DNA of 32,866 bases. Origin: Lentisphaerota bacterium. GTDB taxonomy: Bacteria > Verrucomicrobiota > Lentisphaeria > Victivallales > Victivallaceae. Made by a program: the position numbers and the translations under genes. The stretch's first letter is position 1, and each line of letters starts with the position of its first letter. The notes beneath the pieces were generated by a model. The model had not been told where the DNA came from. It did not search any database and saw nothing but the letters and a program-made list of their open reading frames with translations. This document shows positions 23,988-32,670 of this stretch, piece after piece. The stretch covers positions 1 through 32,866 of the forward strand of contig SUVW01000025.1 of the NCBI GenBank assembly GCA_015061815.1, in the 5' to 3' direction.

Positions 23988-25607
23988 TCACTTGACTTCG
24001 TTTTTGACCGTCGGATCAGCGGGGATTGCCGGAGCTTCCGGATCGACCGGTTTGCGCTCCGCATCCGCTTTTTGAACAGCAGCGGCTTTTTGGGCAGCGG
24101 CCTGTTTGGCAGCTTCAAATTCTTCACGCGCCTTTTTCAGCTCTTCAGCGGCACGCACCTTTTCAGCATCCAGTTTGTTTTTCAGATCAGTGACAGTGGT
24201 CTCATGGAGGTTCTCAATTCCCAAAGTATTCAGCACCCGGTAGTAAGAAACATAATAGTTGCCTATCGACAAATATTTTTCCACCTCTTTTTCCGTAGTT
24301 TCCAAACGCATGTGCGCCAATTCCAGCTGGGACAATTCTCCGGTGATTTTGCTGCTCTCCTCGGCTTTGGCCAGATGTTTGCGGAATGTATTGCTGCTGC
24401 GCAGATCGATATTCAATCTCTCCCTGGTCGCCATCAGATCGGCATGAGCGATACGCACCTGTGCCATCACCGCCACCGCCTGCGCGTAAGAACGGTACTC
24501 CTCGGCATCAACCTGCGCACTGTAGGCGAAATAACGGTGCAGCTGACGGGGAATGGTCAACAGATTGTACGCCGCCCGGATCCCCAGTTCGATCCAGCTG
24601 TTGTGATAGAGAAAGCTGTTGTTGCTGTTGGTGAAATCAATGAACATCCGTACATTCGGGAACATGGAAACAATGGTTTTGCGGCACTCCAGCACATTGA
24701 TATGTTTCTGCATATCGATCTCAAAAAGTTCCGGCCGCTTCATCAGCGCGATCTGCTCCATAAGCTCCATTTCCGGGAAAGTGAATTCCGGGATCGTATC
24801 CAGCACCGAATCATCGACTTTGATCTTGCTGCCGGGATAAAGTCCCAGCAGAGAACGCAGTTCCACACAGCTGTTTTCGTAGGCACGGATGTAGTTGGTC
24901 AGACGTTTTTCCATATCGATGAAGCGTTTGGCCTCATCAAATGCGCGGAACGGAGTGATCTCACCGGCTTCACCCATCTTCTCAATAAGCTGATAACGGT
25001 TTTTGCAATCTTCCAGCAGTTTGGTCGTGACTTTGATCGCCCGCTGGGAGGCCGCCACCTGAAAATAGACCCGCACCGTATCCAGAACCAGATTCTGTTC
25101 CGCCCGCCGGGTATACTGCTGACGCAGAAGCATCCGGTCATGCGCCTGACAGGTGTTGAAAAAAGCCAGACCGAAATCCACCACACTCAATGCCAGGTCG
25201 ATATTGAAGTAGTTGACCGTCCGGTCCTGACTCTGGGAGTAACTGTAAGTACCGTAGCCGTTGCCGGAAAGCTGACGGCTGCTGGCAGCCGGAGTGTTGT
25301 CCCGGTGGTTGAGGTTGTTGGAAACATTCAATTCCGGCAGCATGCCGAGAATTTCAAATGTCCGCATCTCTTTGGAAACTTTCTCTTCCAGACCGAAAAC
25401 TTTCAAATCCAGATTGTTCGCCCGCGCCAGAGCAAAACACTCATTGAGGGTCAACACCTTTTCCGCCTCAATATCACTGTATTGTGCGCGCTCAAAGTGG
25501 GCCACCGCCTTGGCCAGACGCTCCTGCTGATACTCATCGAACGATTTGCAGCCGCCCGCGAAAACAAGTATGGCGGCGACCATAATTGACAACTTACTGA
25601 TTTTCAT
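23988..25607 (-). CDS. TolC-like outer-membrane efflux lipoprotein
   Basis: A 539-residue protein with a lipoprotein signal (LVFAGGC, Cys20). It has the two-fold TolC/OEP layout: a first repeat from LTLNECFALARANNLDLKVF and a second with long coiled coils (about 240-480). The C-terminal 55 residues are an Ala/Lys/Glu-rich coil and a proline-rich tail (PVDPEAPAIPADPT) not usual in TolC. It would form the outer-membrane duct for the type I exporter. AAGGAG precedes the start; 63 bp separate it from the hlyD gene, and 8 bp separate its stop from the cargo gene. Confidence 0.85.
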   Translation of the reverse strand: MKISKLSIMVAAILVFAGGCKSFDEYQQERLAKAVAHFERAQYSDIEAEKVLTLNECFALARANNLDLKVFGLEEKVSKEMRTFEILGMLPELNVSNNLNHRDNTPAASSRQLSGNGYGTYSYSQSQDRTVNYFNIDLALSVVDFGLAFFNTCQAHDRMLLRQQYTRRAEQNLVLDTVRVYFQVAASQRAIKVTTKLLEDCKNRYQLIEKMGEAGEITPFRAFDEAKRFIDMEKRLTNYIRAYENSCVELRSLLGLYPGSKIKVDDSVLDTIPEFTFPEMELMEQIALMKRPELFEIDMQKHINVLECRKTIVSMFPNVRMFIDFTNSNNSFLYHNSWIELGIRAAYNLLTIPRQLHRYFAYSAQVDAEEYRSYAQAVAVMAQVRIAHADLMATRERLNIDLRSSNTFRKHLAKAEESSKITGELSQLELAHMRLETTEKEVEKYLSIGNYYVSYYRVLNTLGIENLHETTVTDLKNKLDAEKVRAAEELKKAREEFEAAKQAAAQKAAAVQKADAERKPVDPEAPAIPADPTVKNEVK

Positions 25608-25670
25608 GATTTAAATACTCCTTTTTTTAGTTTTTCATGTTTCCGTTTATGTTTATATTTAAATGTATCC

Positions 25671-27002
25671 TCACGGTTCCCGGATCGCTTCATCCAGAGA
25701 TTTGATCAACGGGTGAATGATATATTCCAGCACACTGCGTGTCCCGACTTTAATCTCGGCCTGCGCCTCCATACCGGGGATCAGACGGAAATTGTCGTGG
25801 ACATTGCGCAGAGAACCGCTTAAAATTATCCGGGAACGGTAGTAAGTCGGAGCTTCCAGCTCATGCTCCTGGGCACTGCGCTGAAAAGTATCCTCACTGA
25901 TGGTTCGTATTTTGCCGGATAATGTCCCGTGTTTCTGAAAGGGAAATGCATTCAACTTCACCCGAACCGAATCACCGGTATGCACTTTGCCGATATCCTT
26001 GGCCGGGATCTCCGCTTCCAACTCGATCTCACAATTTATCGGCACCAGAGTGATAAGTGCCTCGGCTTCACGCACCGCTGAACCGACCGGGAAATTGGCG
26101 ATCTCATGCACGATGGCATCACAGGGCGCACGCAGCTGGATATATTGATTGAGCTGCAGCACTTTATCCAGACTCTTGGTGATCGTGGTCAGAGATTGTT
26201 CGGCGGCGACAAGATTTTCTGCGACATCCTTTTTCCACTCATTGATAAAGGTCTGCTTCTCGGCGATATGGGATTCTCTCTGGGCGACAGATTCGCGGAT
26301 GGAATTTTCCAATTTTGATATTTCCGCCTCCTGCTGCTGATAACTCATCCGGTACTGCAGCAATTCCACTTTGGTTCCGGCGTGATTTTTGGCCAGTTTC
26401 TCCTGCATCTCGACCAGTTCTTTCATTCCGGCCAGCCGTTCTTTCTGTTTGATCAACTGCTCTCCGGCAGCCTCGATATTTATTTCCACGCGCTTGACGG
26501 ATTCATCAAAATAGCGGATCTTTTCCACATAGTACTGCTGACGCTGACGGAAAATATCCAGCTGCCAGCGTTCATTCTGATTCATTGCCGCAGGAAGATA
26601 ATTTTTGCCGTTGTATTCGGCACTCCATCTCTCATATTGCGCCTTGATGCTCTGATGTTCGCTGGTCAAACGCTCCTCCTCGGCCTGATTGATCGTCGGG
26701 TCAAAGGTCATCAGCAGATCTCCCTCTTTCACGACCTCCCCGACCCGGACATCAATGGATTTGATAACGGTACGATCCAGCGGCTTCATCACGATATTCT
26801 GATTGACCGATACCAGTTTACCGCTGCCGTTGACAATAACATCCACTTCGCAGAAATAAGAAGCGATCAGGGAACCGAAAAAGAAGACCATTCCAATCCA
26901 CACCCCCAATTTCGCGGCAAAAGGCAGCGGCCGCATGGCGATCTCGACCGCATCCGGCTGGAAATCCACCGCCACCTGATTGAGTTTATTCTTTCTGCTC
27001 AC
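25671..27002 (-). CDS. hlyD: Type I secretion periplasmic adaptor (HlyD family)
   Basis: A 443-residue adaptor of standard HlyD length. A short cytoplasmic tail and one membrane helix (about 28-50) come first, then a lipoyl half (NIVMKPLDRTVIKSIDVRVGEVVKEGDLLM), a long coiled-coil hairpin (about 110-290), the second lipoyl half (APCDAIVHEIANFPVGSAVR) and a beta-barrel (KVHTGDSVRVKLNAFPFQ). The C-terminus GMEAQAEIKVGTRSVLEYI is the classical HlyD-family ending. It bridges the ATPase and the TolC-like duct. Its start overlaps the ATPase stop by 4 nt. Confidence 0.9.
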   Translation of the reverse strand: MSRKNKLNQVAVDFQPDAVEIAMRPLPFAAKLGVWIGMVFFFGSLIASYFCEVDVIVNGSGKLVSVNQNIVMKPLDRTVIKSIDVRVGEVVKEGDLLMTFDPTINQAEEERLTSEHQSIKAQYERWSAEYNGKNYLPAAMNQNERWQLDIFRQRQQYYVEKIRYFDESVKRVEINIEAAGEQLIKQKERLAGMKELVEMQEKLAKNHAGTKVELLQYRMSYQQQEAEISKLENSIRESVAQRESHIAEKQTFINEWKKDVAENLVAAEQSLTTITKSLDKVLQLNQYIQLRAPCDAIVHEIANFPVGSAVREAEALITLVPINCEIELEAEIPAKDIGKVHTGDSVRVKLNAFPFQKHGTLSGKIRTISEDTFQRSAQEHELEAPTYYRSRIILSGSLRNVHDNFRLIPGMEAQAEIKVGTRSVLEYIIHPLIKSLDEAIREP

Positions 27003-29557
27003 CGGTTCATATTCCTTTCCATCTGCTGACTCCAGAAGTCCTTATACACCCCGGGGCGGCTCAACAATTCCCGGTGGGGAGCGAAGTCAGAGAGTTCACC
27101 TTTATCCAAAACTATCGTCTTATCCGCACCGCTGACTATCGACAGCCGGTGGGAAATTATCAATACGGTCCGGCCGGAAGCGATACGCGGCAAATTCTCC
27201 TGAATAACATTTTCGCTCTCCGGGTCCAATGCACTGGTAGCTTCATCGAAAATAAGAATGCGCGGATTGGTCAGCAATGCCCTGGCGATCGCCAGACGCT
27301 GTTTCTGACCGCCGGACAAGTTGGAAGCATTCTCTTCAAGCATGGTGTCATACCCTTTGGGCAGATTCTGCACGAATTCATCCGCACCCGCCAGCCGGGT
27401 GACGGCAATGATCTCATCCAAAGTCGCATGCCGCTTGGTCAAACTCAAGTTTTCCCTCACCGTGCCGCTGAAAAAATAATTCTCCTGCAGAACCACACCG
27501 ATACTGTTGCGCAAATGCACCTTGTCGATCTCCCGGATATCGATGCCGTCGATCTTCACCAGACCGCTCATCACCGGATACAATCCCTGAAGCAGCTTGG
27601 TCAAGGTCGTTTTCCCGGAACCGGAACGTCCGACGATACCGATCACCTGCCCCGGTTCGATCGTAAAAGAGAGATCCCGGATGACCATCGGCCCGTCCGG
27701 AGTGTAACGGAAGTTGACGTGTTCAAAGGAAATCTGTCCCCGGAATGGATTGCGCACGCCGCCGCCGGATGGTTCAGGCCGGGTGTTCATCACATTGCCC
27801 AGCATCTGGATGGAAATGGATATCTGCTGATATTCATGCACCAGACTGACCAGCTTGACCAGTGGTCCGGTGACCCTGCCGGAGATCATCTGAAATGCGA
27901 TCAATGCTCCGACCGACATCGTTCCGTCAAAGACCGACATCGTTCCCAGACCGATGACGCATACATTCATCATCATCTCCAGATATTGGCTCAAGGTCTT
28001 GGCGGTAATGGAAATTTTCCCCACCCGGAAATAGGCATTCACCGTAAAAGCGGTCGTATCCGCCCACGCCTCTTTCTGCACCGGTTCCAGAGAAAGACTT
28101 TTTACCGTCCGCATCCCCTGAATTGACTCCACCAGCATGCTCTGCCGCTTGCCTTCTGCACTGTACAAATCCTGCAGCCGCCGCTGGAACGGCTTGATCA
28201 GAACCCCGATCACCGCCGCCATCGCCGCTGCAAACGCCAATACCACACAGGTCAATTTCACACTGTACATCAACAGAAACGGCACAAATATGAACAAACT
28301 GGTCAATTCCAGAATAGTAAAAAACAAACTGCCGGAAAGAAATCCCCGGATCTTTTCCGTCTGCTGCATGTGTTTGAGCAGCACTCCCGACGGGACCCGG
28401 TCGAAAAAGTCGATGGGCAGTTTCATAAGTTTGTCAAAAACTTTGGTCGCAGTGGCAATGTCGATCTTGTTGGTACCGAAAAGCAGCAGATACCCGCGCA
28501 AATACTCCATTATGCCGTTGAATATCAATACCACGCAGATCGCCACGATCAAAACCGTAAGCGTGTTGTAACTCTGACTGACCAGCACCTTGTCCACAAT
28601 TATCTGGAAAAACAGCGGCATGACCAGAGCCACCACGTTTATCATCAATACCGCAAAAGCGATGTGTGCAAAAACCCCTTTAAGCTTCAAAAATTCCGGC
28701 ACGAACCACAACAGACCGAAAGGACGCTCCTCATCAAACATCCGGTAAAGACGCTTCACCATGAAACCGTAACCGCCGGAAAGTTCTTCATACTGCTTTT
28801 TATCCCACAAAAGGAATCTCTCCCCCGGCGGCGGAGGTGGAGAATTCGGATCGATAACCGCAAGCTGACCGCCATTTTCCGTCTCACGGAAACCGCAGAT
28901 GATAAAGTGTTTACCATCTTTACGCACACCGATGGCCGGATAAGCTTTGCCCATGCCGGAAAAAACCTTCCAGGGCAGTTTGGTCCGGGCGATCTTCAGA
29001 TGATTGTCGCTGCCTATACGGATCAATTTGCGCGCCGGCAATTCATCGGTCGCCACCGCATAATCGTGCATGATACGCTGACAATTCAAATTCAGCCGGT
29101 GATGATTTGCCACCGACACCAGAGCAAAAACCGATGAGTGACGGCGGGAATCGAAATCCCGCAAATTGGAAAAGGTTATCAAAGTTCCTTCCGCGATCTG
29201 CAGAAACTGCTCTTTGGGCAATACTACAGTATTGCCGGAGCCGTTGGCTCCGCGCGGATTGTAAAGCCCCACCCGGTCACCGGAAAGCTGTGCGGTATTG
29301 ACCACCACCACATAATGACCGTTTTTCAACAACGCCAGCGACGGCCCGGAATAATCTTTGACCTCACCGACACTTGTCCGGTTGGGCTGATACTCCATCA
29401 AATCACCGATTTTGAGCAAAGCTGCCACCGAATCCCGGTCATACAGCGAAAATATTTCCGCTGTAACAATACCATCCCAATCCGGATTGAGATGCAATTT
29501 TTTGATCAATTCTTTAAGACAATCAAGTCCGCTGCGCTGAACCGTATCCATCTGCAT
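26999..29557 (-). CDS. Type I secretion ABC transporter with two degenerate C39-like domains
   Basis: An 852-residue HlyB-class ATPase, over 100 residues longer than HlyB (about 707). Two C39-like regions precede the membrane domain. The first (about 5-130) has Ser9 where the protease Cys would lie, then LDCLKEL, HYVVVV and LYNPRG. The second (about 138-270) reads SSVFALVSVANHH, with KHFIICG and VIDPN. Neither has the catalytic Cys, so they are substrate-docking CLDs rather than leader peptidases. The membrane domain spans about 290-580. Walker A GRSGSGKT (643-650), LSGGQKQRLAIARA (from 747), Walker B ILIFDEAT (767-774) and the His in IISHRLSIV are intact. First gene of the operon; its promoter is at 29669-29697. 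ATG 29551 is an alternative start. Confidence 0.88.
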   Translation of the reverse strand: MQMDTVQRSGLDCLKELIKKLHLNPDWDGIVTAEIFSLYDRDSVAALLKIGDLMEYQPNRTSVGEVKDYSGPSLALLKNGHYVVVVNTAQLSGDRVGLYNPRGANGSGNTVVLPKEQFLQIAEGTLITFSNLRDFDSRRHSSVFALVSVANHHRLNLNCQRIMHDYAVATDELPARKLIRIGSDNHLKIARTKLPWKVFSGMGKAYPAIGVRKDGKHFIICGFRETENGGQLAVIDPNSPPPPPGERFLLWDKKQYEELSGGYGFMVKRLYRMFDEERPFGLLWFVPEFLKLKGVFAHIAFAVLMINVVALVMPLFFQIIVDKVLVSQSYNTLTVLIVAICVVLIFNGIMEYLRGYLLLFGTNKIDIATATKVFDKLMKLPIDFFDRVPSGVLLKHMQQTEKIRGFLSGSLFFTILELTSLFIFVPFLLMYSVKLTCVVLAFAAAMAAVIGVLIKPFQRRLQDLYSAEGKRQSMLVESIQGMRTVKSLSLEPVQKEAWADTTAFTVNAYFRVGKISITAKTLSQYLEMMMNVCVIGLGTMSVFDGTMSVGALIAFQMISGRVTGPLVKLVSLVHEYQQISISIQMLGNVMNTRPEPSGGGVRNPFRGQISFEHVNFRYTPDGPMVIRDLSFTIEPGQVIGIVGRSGSGKTTLTKLLQGLYPVMSGLVKIDGIDIREIDKVHLRNSIGVVLQENYFFSGTVRENLSLTKRHATLDEIIAVTRLAGADEFVQNLPKGYDTMLEENASNLSGGQKQRLAIARALLTNPRILIFDEATSALDPESENVIQENLPRIASGRTVLIISHRLSIVSGADKTIVLDKGELSDFAPHRELLSRPGVYKDFWSQQMERNMNR

Positions 29558-29611
29558 ATCTTCTCTGTTGAGGCAATTCCGGAAGTTGTTGAAACTTTCT
29601 TCTCATTATCA

Positions 29612-29625
29612 CCGGCATTTGCCGG
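29612..29625 (-). other. Small hairpin in the secretion-operon leader
   Basis: CCGGC and GCCGG form a 5-bp stem with a 4-nt loop within the roughly 105-nt untranslated leader of the type I operon. There is no T run, so it is not a terminator. Confidence 0.35.
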
Positions 29626-29662
29626 ATCACTTCCGCAATCATCTCCATTAAACACAAATAAT

Positions 29663-29686
29663 CACTGTAATATACCATAAACAGTG
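29663..29686 (-). promoter_or_regulatory. Candidate operator dyad over the secretion-operon promoter
   Basis: CACTGT (29663-29668) and ACAGTG (29681-29686) form a perfect 6-bp dyad separated by 12 bp. It brackets the -10 box, which is where a dimeric repressor would act. No regulator gene lies in the window. Confidence 0.4.
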
Positions 29687-29697
29687 CTTATTTTCAA
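29669..29697 (-). promoter_or_regulatory. Promoter of the type I secretion operon
   Basis: On the minus strand TTGAAA (29697-29692), 17 bp, TATATT (29674-29669), with TATGG directly before the -10. No other strong promoter was noticed inside the operon down to 16601. Confidence 0.75.
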
Positions 29698-29812
29698 GGG
29701 AACTCCGGAAAATAAACCGGAAAACTCGCTTTTATTTTCCTGCAATAATGTTATTTTATCCGTCTGTCAACGCTTTCCGTCAAAAAATACCGTGACCATT
29801 CCGGGGCAACTC

Positions 29813-29841
29813 TTGAAAAAAACCGTGCGGTGATGTACTTT
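29813..29841 (+). promoter_or_regulatory. Promoter of thrC
   Basis: TTGAAA (29813-29818), 17 bp, TACTTT (29836-29841). The leader before the thrC ATG is about 33 nt and shows no leader peptide, T-box or riboswitch. Confidence 0.5.
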
Positions 29842-29880
29842 ATAAAGATGACAATTTTGAAAACTTTATGAGGTGTTACC

Positions 29881-31365
29881 ATGCTTTTTACCGGAACCCG
29901 CAGCCGCAATGCGGTCGAATCAGCTTTCGCCATAGCTTCAGGATTGGCCGCTGACGGCGGACTTTTTGTACCGCAGGATTTTCCAGTTATTTCCACTGCT
30001 GAATTTGAAACCATGAAAGAGATGGATTACTGCCGGAGAGCCGAAACGGTGCTGGCAAAATATTTGACGGACTACTCTGCCGGAGAGATAAAATATTGTG
30101 TGCAGGGAGCTTACAAAGGAACTTTCGACAACGACCTCCCTGCTCCGCTGACCGATATCGGCAGCAACAGAAAAGTTCTGGAATTGTGGCACGGCCCGAC
30201 TTGCGCCTTCAAGGATCTGGCGTTGCAGCTGCTGCCGTATTTACTGACCACCGCCCTGAAAAAGCTCAATACCGGCAGGCAGGCGGTTATCCTCGTAGCC
30301 ACCAGCGGTGATACCGGCAAGGCAGCACTGGCCGGATTTGCCGGAGTGAAGGATACTCAAATCGTGGTCTTTTACCCCCGGGACGGGGTCAGTGATATGC
30401 AAAAACTCCAGATGACCACTCAACCCGGAAACAATGTGACCGTCTGCGCCATCGCCGGAAACTTCGATGATGCCCAGAACGGAGTCAAAGCGATATTCAC
30501 CGATGGGGAAATGAAAGATTTTCTGCATCAGAACAACATGGAATTTTCCAGTGCCAATTCCATAAACTTCGGCCGTCTGGTGCCGCAGATAGTTTATTAC
30601 GTTTCAGCGTATTGCGACTTGTTGAAAGATGGTTCGCTCCGGCCCGGGGAAAAATTCAATGTGGTCGTGCCGACCGGAAACTTCGGCAATATTCTGGCAG
30701 CAGTTTATGCCAAAAAAATGGGGGTGCCGATCAGCAGATTCATTTGCGCATCCAACCGGAATAATGTGCTGACCGACTTCATCCGTACCGGTATCTATGA
30801 CCGCAACCGGCAATTTTACACCACCGAAAGTCCCTCAATGGATATCCTGATATCTTCCAATCTGGAACGGATGCTCCATCTGCTTGCAGACGGGAATTGC
30901 GAAGTGGTTTCCGGCTTGATGGCAGAATTGAAAAACACCGGTAAATATCAGATTTCCGGTAAAATGCTGGAAAAATTACAGCAGGATTTCTACGGCACCT
31001 GGTGTGATGATGAAGCCGGACGGGCCGCCATCGCCGCAATATTCAAAGAACGCCATTACCTCTGCGACACCCACACCGCTGTAGCTCTGGCCGCCGGAGA
31101 AAATTACCGCCGGGAAACCGGAGATGATACTTTGCAGGTGATCGCTTCGACCGCAAGTGCTTATAAATTCGCCCCGGCGGTTCTTCAGGCGTTGACCGAT
31201 GCCGCACTTCCGGCAGATGATTTTGAAAAACTGCAGCTGCTTTCACAGATTTCCGATACCCGGATACCCGAACCGCTTGCCAATTTGCGCGGCAGTGAAA
31301 TACTGCATAAAGAGTGCATCGCCAAAGAAGAGATGGCCGGATTCATCCGCCGCAATCTGGAGTGA
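29881..31365 (+). CDS. thrC: Threonine synthase
   Basis: A 494-residue PLP enzyme of the long threonine-synthase class. The N-terminal FTGTRSRN and GLAADGGLFVPQ are typical. The PLP lysine is Lys111 in HGPTCAFKDLALQLLP, and the phosphate loop is ATSGDTGKAAL. It turns O-phospho-L-homoserine into L-threonine, the last step of the pathway. GAGGTG lies ahead of the ATG. The two chromate-transporter genes follow after 3 bp without a terminator, so they are likely co-transcribed. Confidence 0.95.
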   Translation: MLFTGTRSRNAVESAFAIASGLAADGGLFVPQDFPVISTAEFETMKEMDYCRRAETVLAKYLTDYSAGEIKYCVQGAYKGTFDNDLPAPLTDIGSNRKVLELWHGPTCAFKDLALQLLPYLLTTALKKLNTGRQAVILVATSGDTGKAALAGFAGVKDTQIVVFYPRDGVSDMQKLQMTTQPGNNVTVCAIAGNFDDAQNGVKAIFTDGEMKDFLHQNNMEFSSANSINFGRLVPQIVYYVSAYCDLLKDGSLRPGEKFNVVVPTGNFGNILAAVYAKKMGVPISRFICASNRNNVLTDFIRTGIYDRNRQFYTTESPSMDILISSNLERMLHLLADGNCEVVSGLMAELKNTGKYQISGKMLEKLQQDFYGTWCDDEAGRAAIAAIFKERHYLCDTHTAVALAAGENYRRETGDDTLQVIASTASAYKFAPAVLQALTDAALPADDFEKLQLLSQISDTRIPEPLANLRGSEILHKECIAKEEMAGFIRRNLE

Positions 31366-31368
31366 ATA

Positions 31369-31944
31369 ATGCTCTACCGCCTGTGGCTCTTATTTTTCAC
31401 CTTTGCCAAAATAGCAGCACTGGTTCTTGGCGGCGGTCTGGCAATGCTCCCGGTGATCGAAGAGACATTCGTCAATAAAAAGAAACTGCTGACCGGCGAA
31501 GAGCTGCTGGATGTGGTGGCCCTGACCCAGACGGTTCCGGGAATAATCGCCGCCAATGCAGCGGTATCCATCGGGATGAAAATCGCCGGATTTGCCGGAG
31601 CAATAGCGGCATTGACCGGCGCAGTACTGCCGTCATTTGTGATAATACTGACGATTGCCATACTGTTCCCGTCGCTTTCTCCGGACAATATATACTGGTT
31701 GGGAGCATTTGCCGGTATCAGAGCCGGAGTCACCGGACTTATCGCCGCCACTGCACTGAAGATCGGAAAGAATACGCTGACCGGAAAATTTGAAGCGATC
31801 GCAGCGGCAATTTTACTGGGAGCGGCATTGTACGGAATAAATCCGGGAATAATCATTATCGCCGCAATAATCAGCGGGGCAACTTACTGCCGGATTTGTG
31901 CGGCGCGGATGAATAAAAAAGCGACAGACAGGGTGCTGAAATGA
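31369..31944 (+). CDS. chrA: Chromate transporter, single-domain subunit 1
   Basis: A 191-residue membrane protein with one CHR domain. Its N-terminal LFFTFAKIAALVLGGGLAML and ALTQTVPGIIAANAAVSIGM carry the conserved GGG and TxPG(I/P) motifs, followed by about five hydrophobic segments. Short CHR proteins work as pairs in antiparallel orientation and are annotated as chromate or sulfate-type anion transporters; true substrates are mostly unknown. It starts 3 nt after the thrC stop and overlaps its partner by 4 nt. Confidence 0.85.
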   Translation: MLYRLWLLFFTFAKIAALVLGGGLAMLPVIEETFVNKKKLLTGEELLDVVALTQTVPGIIAANAAVSIGMKIAGFAGAIAALTGAVLPSFVIILTIAILFPSLSPDNIYWLGAFAGIRAGVTGLIAATALKIGKNTLTGKFEAIAAAILLGAALYGINPGIIIIAAIISGATYCRICAARMNKKATDRVLK

Positions 31945-32507
31945 GTATATTGATGCTGTTTTTGAATTTCTGTAAATTCGGATTGCTCTGCTTTGGCGGC
32001 GGTTATATGCTCATTCCGCTGCTGACGGCGGAATTTGTCGGTGAAAACAAACTGCTTTCTCCGGAAAGATTCGGGAATCTGATCTCTATTTCACAGTTGA
32101 CCCCCGGCCCGGTCGGAATAAATACGGCGACATTTGCCGGATATATATCTTCCGGATTCTGGGGAGCTTTGGCGGCGACAGCCGGGTTGGTGTTTCCGAC
32201 GTTACTTCTGGCTGGAGTTGCGATGAAGTTCATCATCCGTTACCGCGAACATCCGGTAATGAAAAGCATTTTATACGGAGCGCGGCTCGGGGCATCGGCA
32301 TTGGTGATTTACGCGGTGCTGATTTTCATGGAATTGTCGTTATTGAAGAGCCGCCTGGAGCTCGGCTGTTTTCCGGAACTGTCATATTCGGCACTGTTGA
32401 TCATGGTGATTTCGTTTTTGCTGATAAGATTCTGCAAATGGCAAACGACCTGGGTGATTCTGTTATCCGGGTTATTGGGAGCAGTTTCATATCCGTTTTT
32501 GGGTTAA
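31941..32507 (+). CDS. chrA: Chromate transporter, single-domain subunit 2
   Basis: A 188-residue second CHR half, with FLNFCKFGLLCFGGGYMLIP and the complete SISQLTPGPVGINTATFAGY motif. The start overlaps the stop of the first half by 4 nt (ATGA), which fits a heterodimer made in equal amounts. No terminator is apparent between it and the tRNA promoter. Confidence 0.87.
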   Translation: MSILMLFLNFCKFGLLCFGGGYMLIPLLTAEFVGENKLLSPERFGNLISISQLTPGPVGINTATFAGYISSGFWGALAATAGLVFPTLLLAGVAMKFIIRYREHPVMKSILYGARLGASALVIYAVLIFMELSLLKSRLELGCFPELSYSALLIMVISFLLIRFCKWQTTWVILLSGLLGAVSYPFLG

Positions 32508-32543
32508 AATCGACAAAAAGTGCAAAAAAAACGCAAAAACGGT

Positions 32544-32572
32544 TTGACAACGGGCCAAGGAGATGCTATATT
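32544..32572 (+). promoter_or_regulatory. Promoter of the tRNA-Gly/tRNA-Phe pair
   Basis: TTGACA (32544-32549), 17 bp, TATATT (32567-32572), 16 bp before the tRNA-Gly 5' end. Confidence 0.8.
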
Positions 32573-32588
32573 AGGAAATGTTGTGAAT

Positions 32589-32664
32589 GCGAGTGTAGCT
32601 CAGTTGGTAGAGCATCACGTTGCCAACGTGATTGTCGCCGGTTCGACTCCGGTCACTCGCTCCA
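32589..32664 (+). tRNA. tRNA-Gly (GCC)
   Basis: Acceptor stem GCGAGTG/CACTCGC, D arm GCTC/GAGC, anticodon stem TCACG/CGTGA with loop TTGCCAA (anticodon GCC), T arm GCCGG/CCGGT around TTCGACT. The discriminator is T and CCA is encoded. Confidence 0.95.
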
Positions 32665-32670
32665 ATAAGT

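Noticed and set aside
24072..25589. Plus-strand open frame of 505 codons antisense to the tolC-like gene
   Set aside because: It mirrors a well-supported gene, has no ribosome site or family motif, and is rich in His/Gln/Arg as expected for the reverse frame of GC-biased codons.
26999..29557. C39 leader-peptidase activity in the type I ATPase
   Set aside because: The catalytic Cys is missing from both N-terminal segments, and no double-glycine leader peptide gene is present in the operon.
29528..29650. Minus-strand 41-codon frame overlapping the start of the type I ATPase gene
   Set aside because: No ribosome site and no family; it overlaps a well-supported gene start. A leader peptide is possible but unsupported.
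29842..29880. Attenuator or T-box ahead of thrC
   Set aside because: The leader is only about 33 nt and shows neither a Thr-rich leader peptide nor a terminator.
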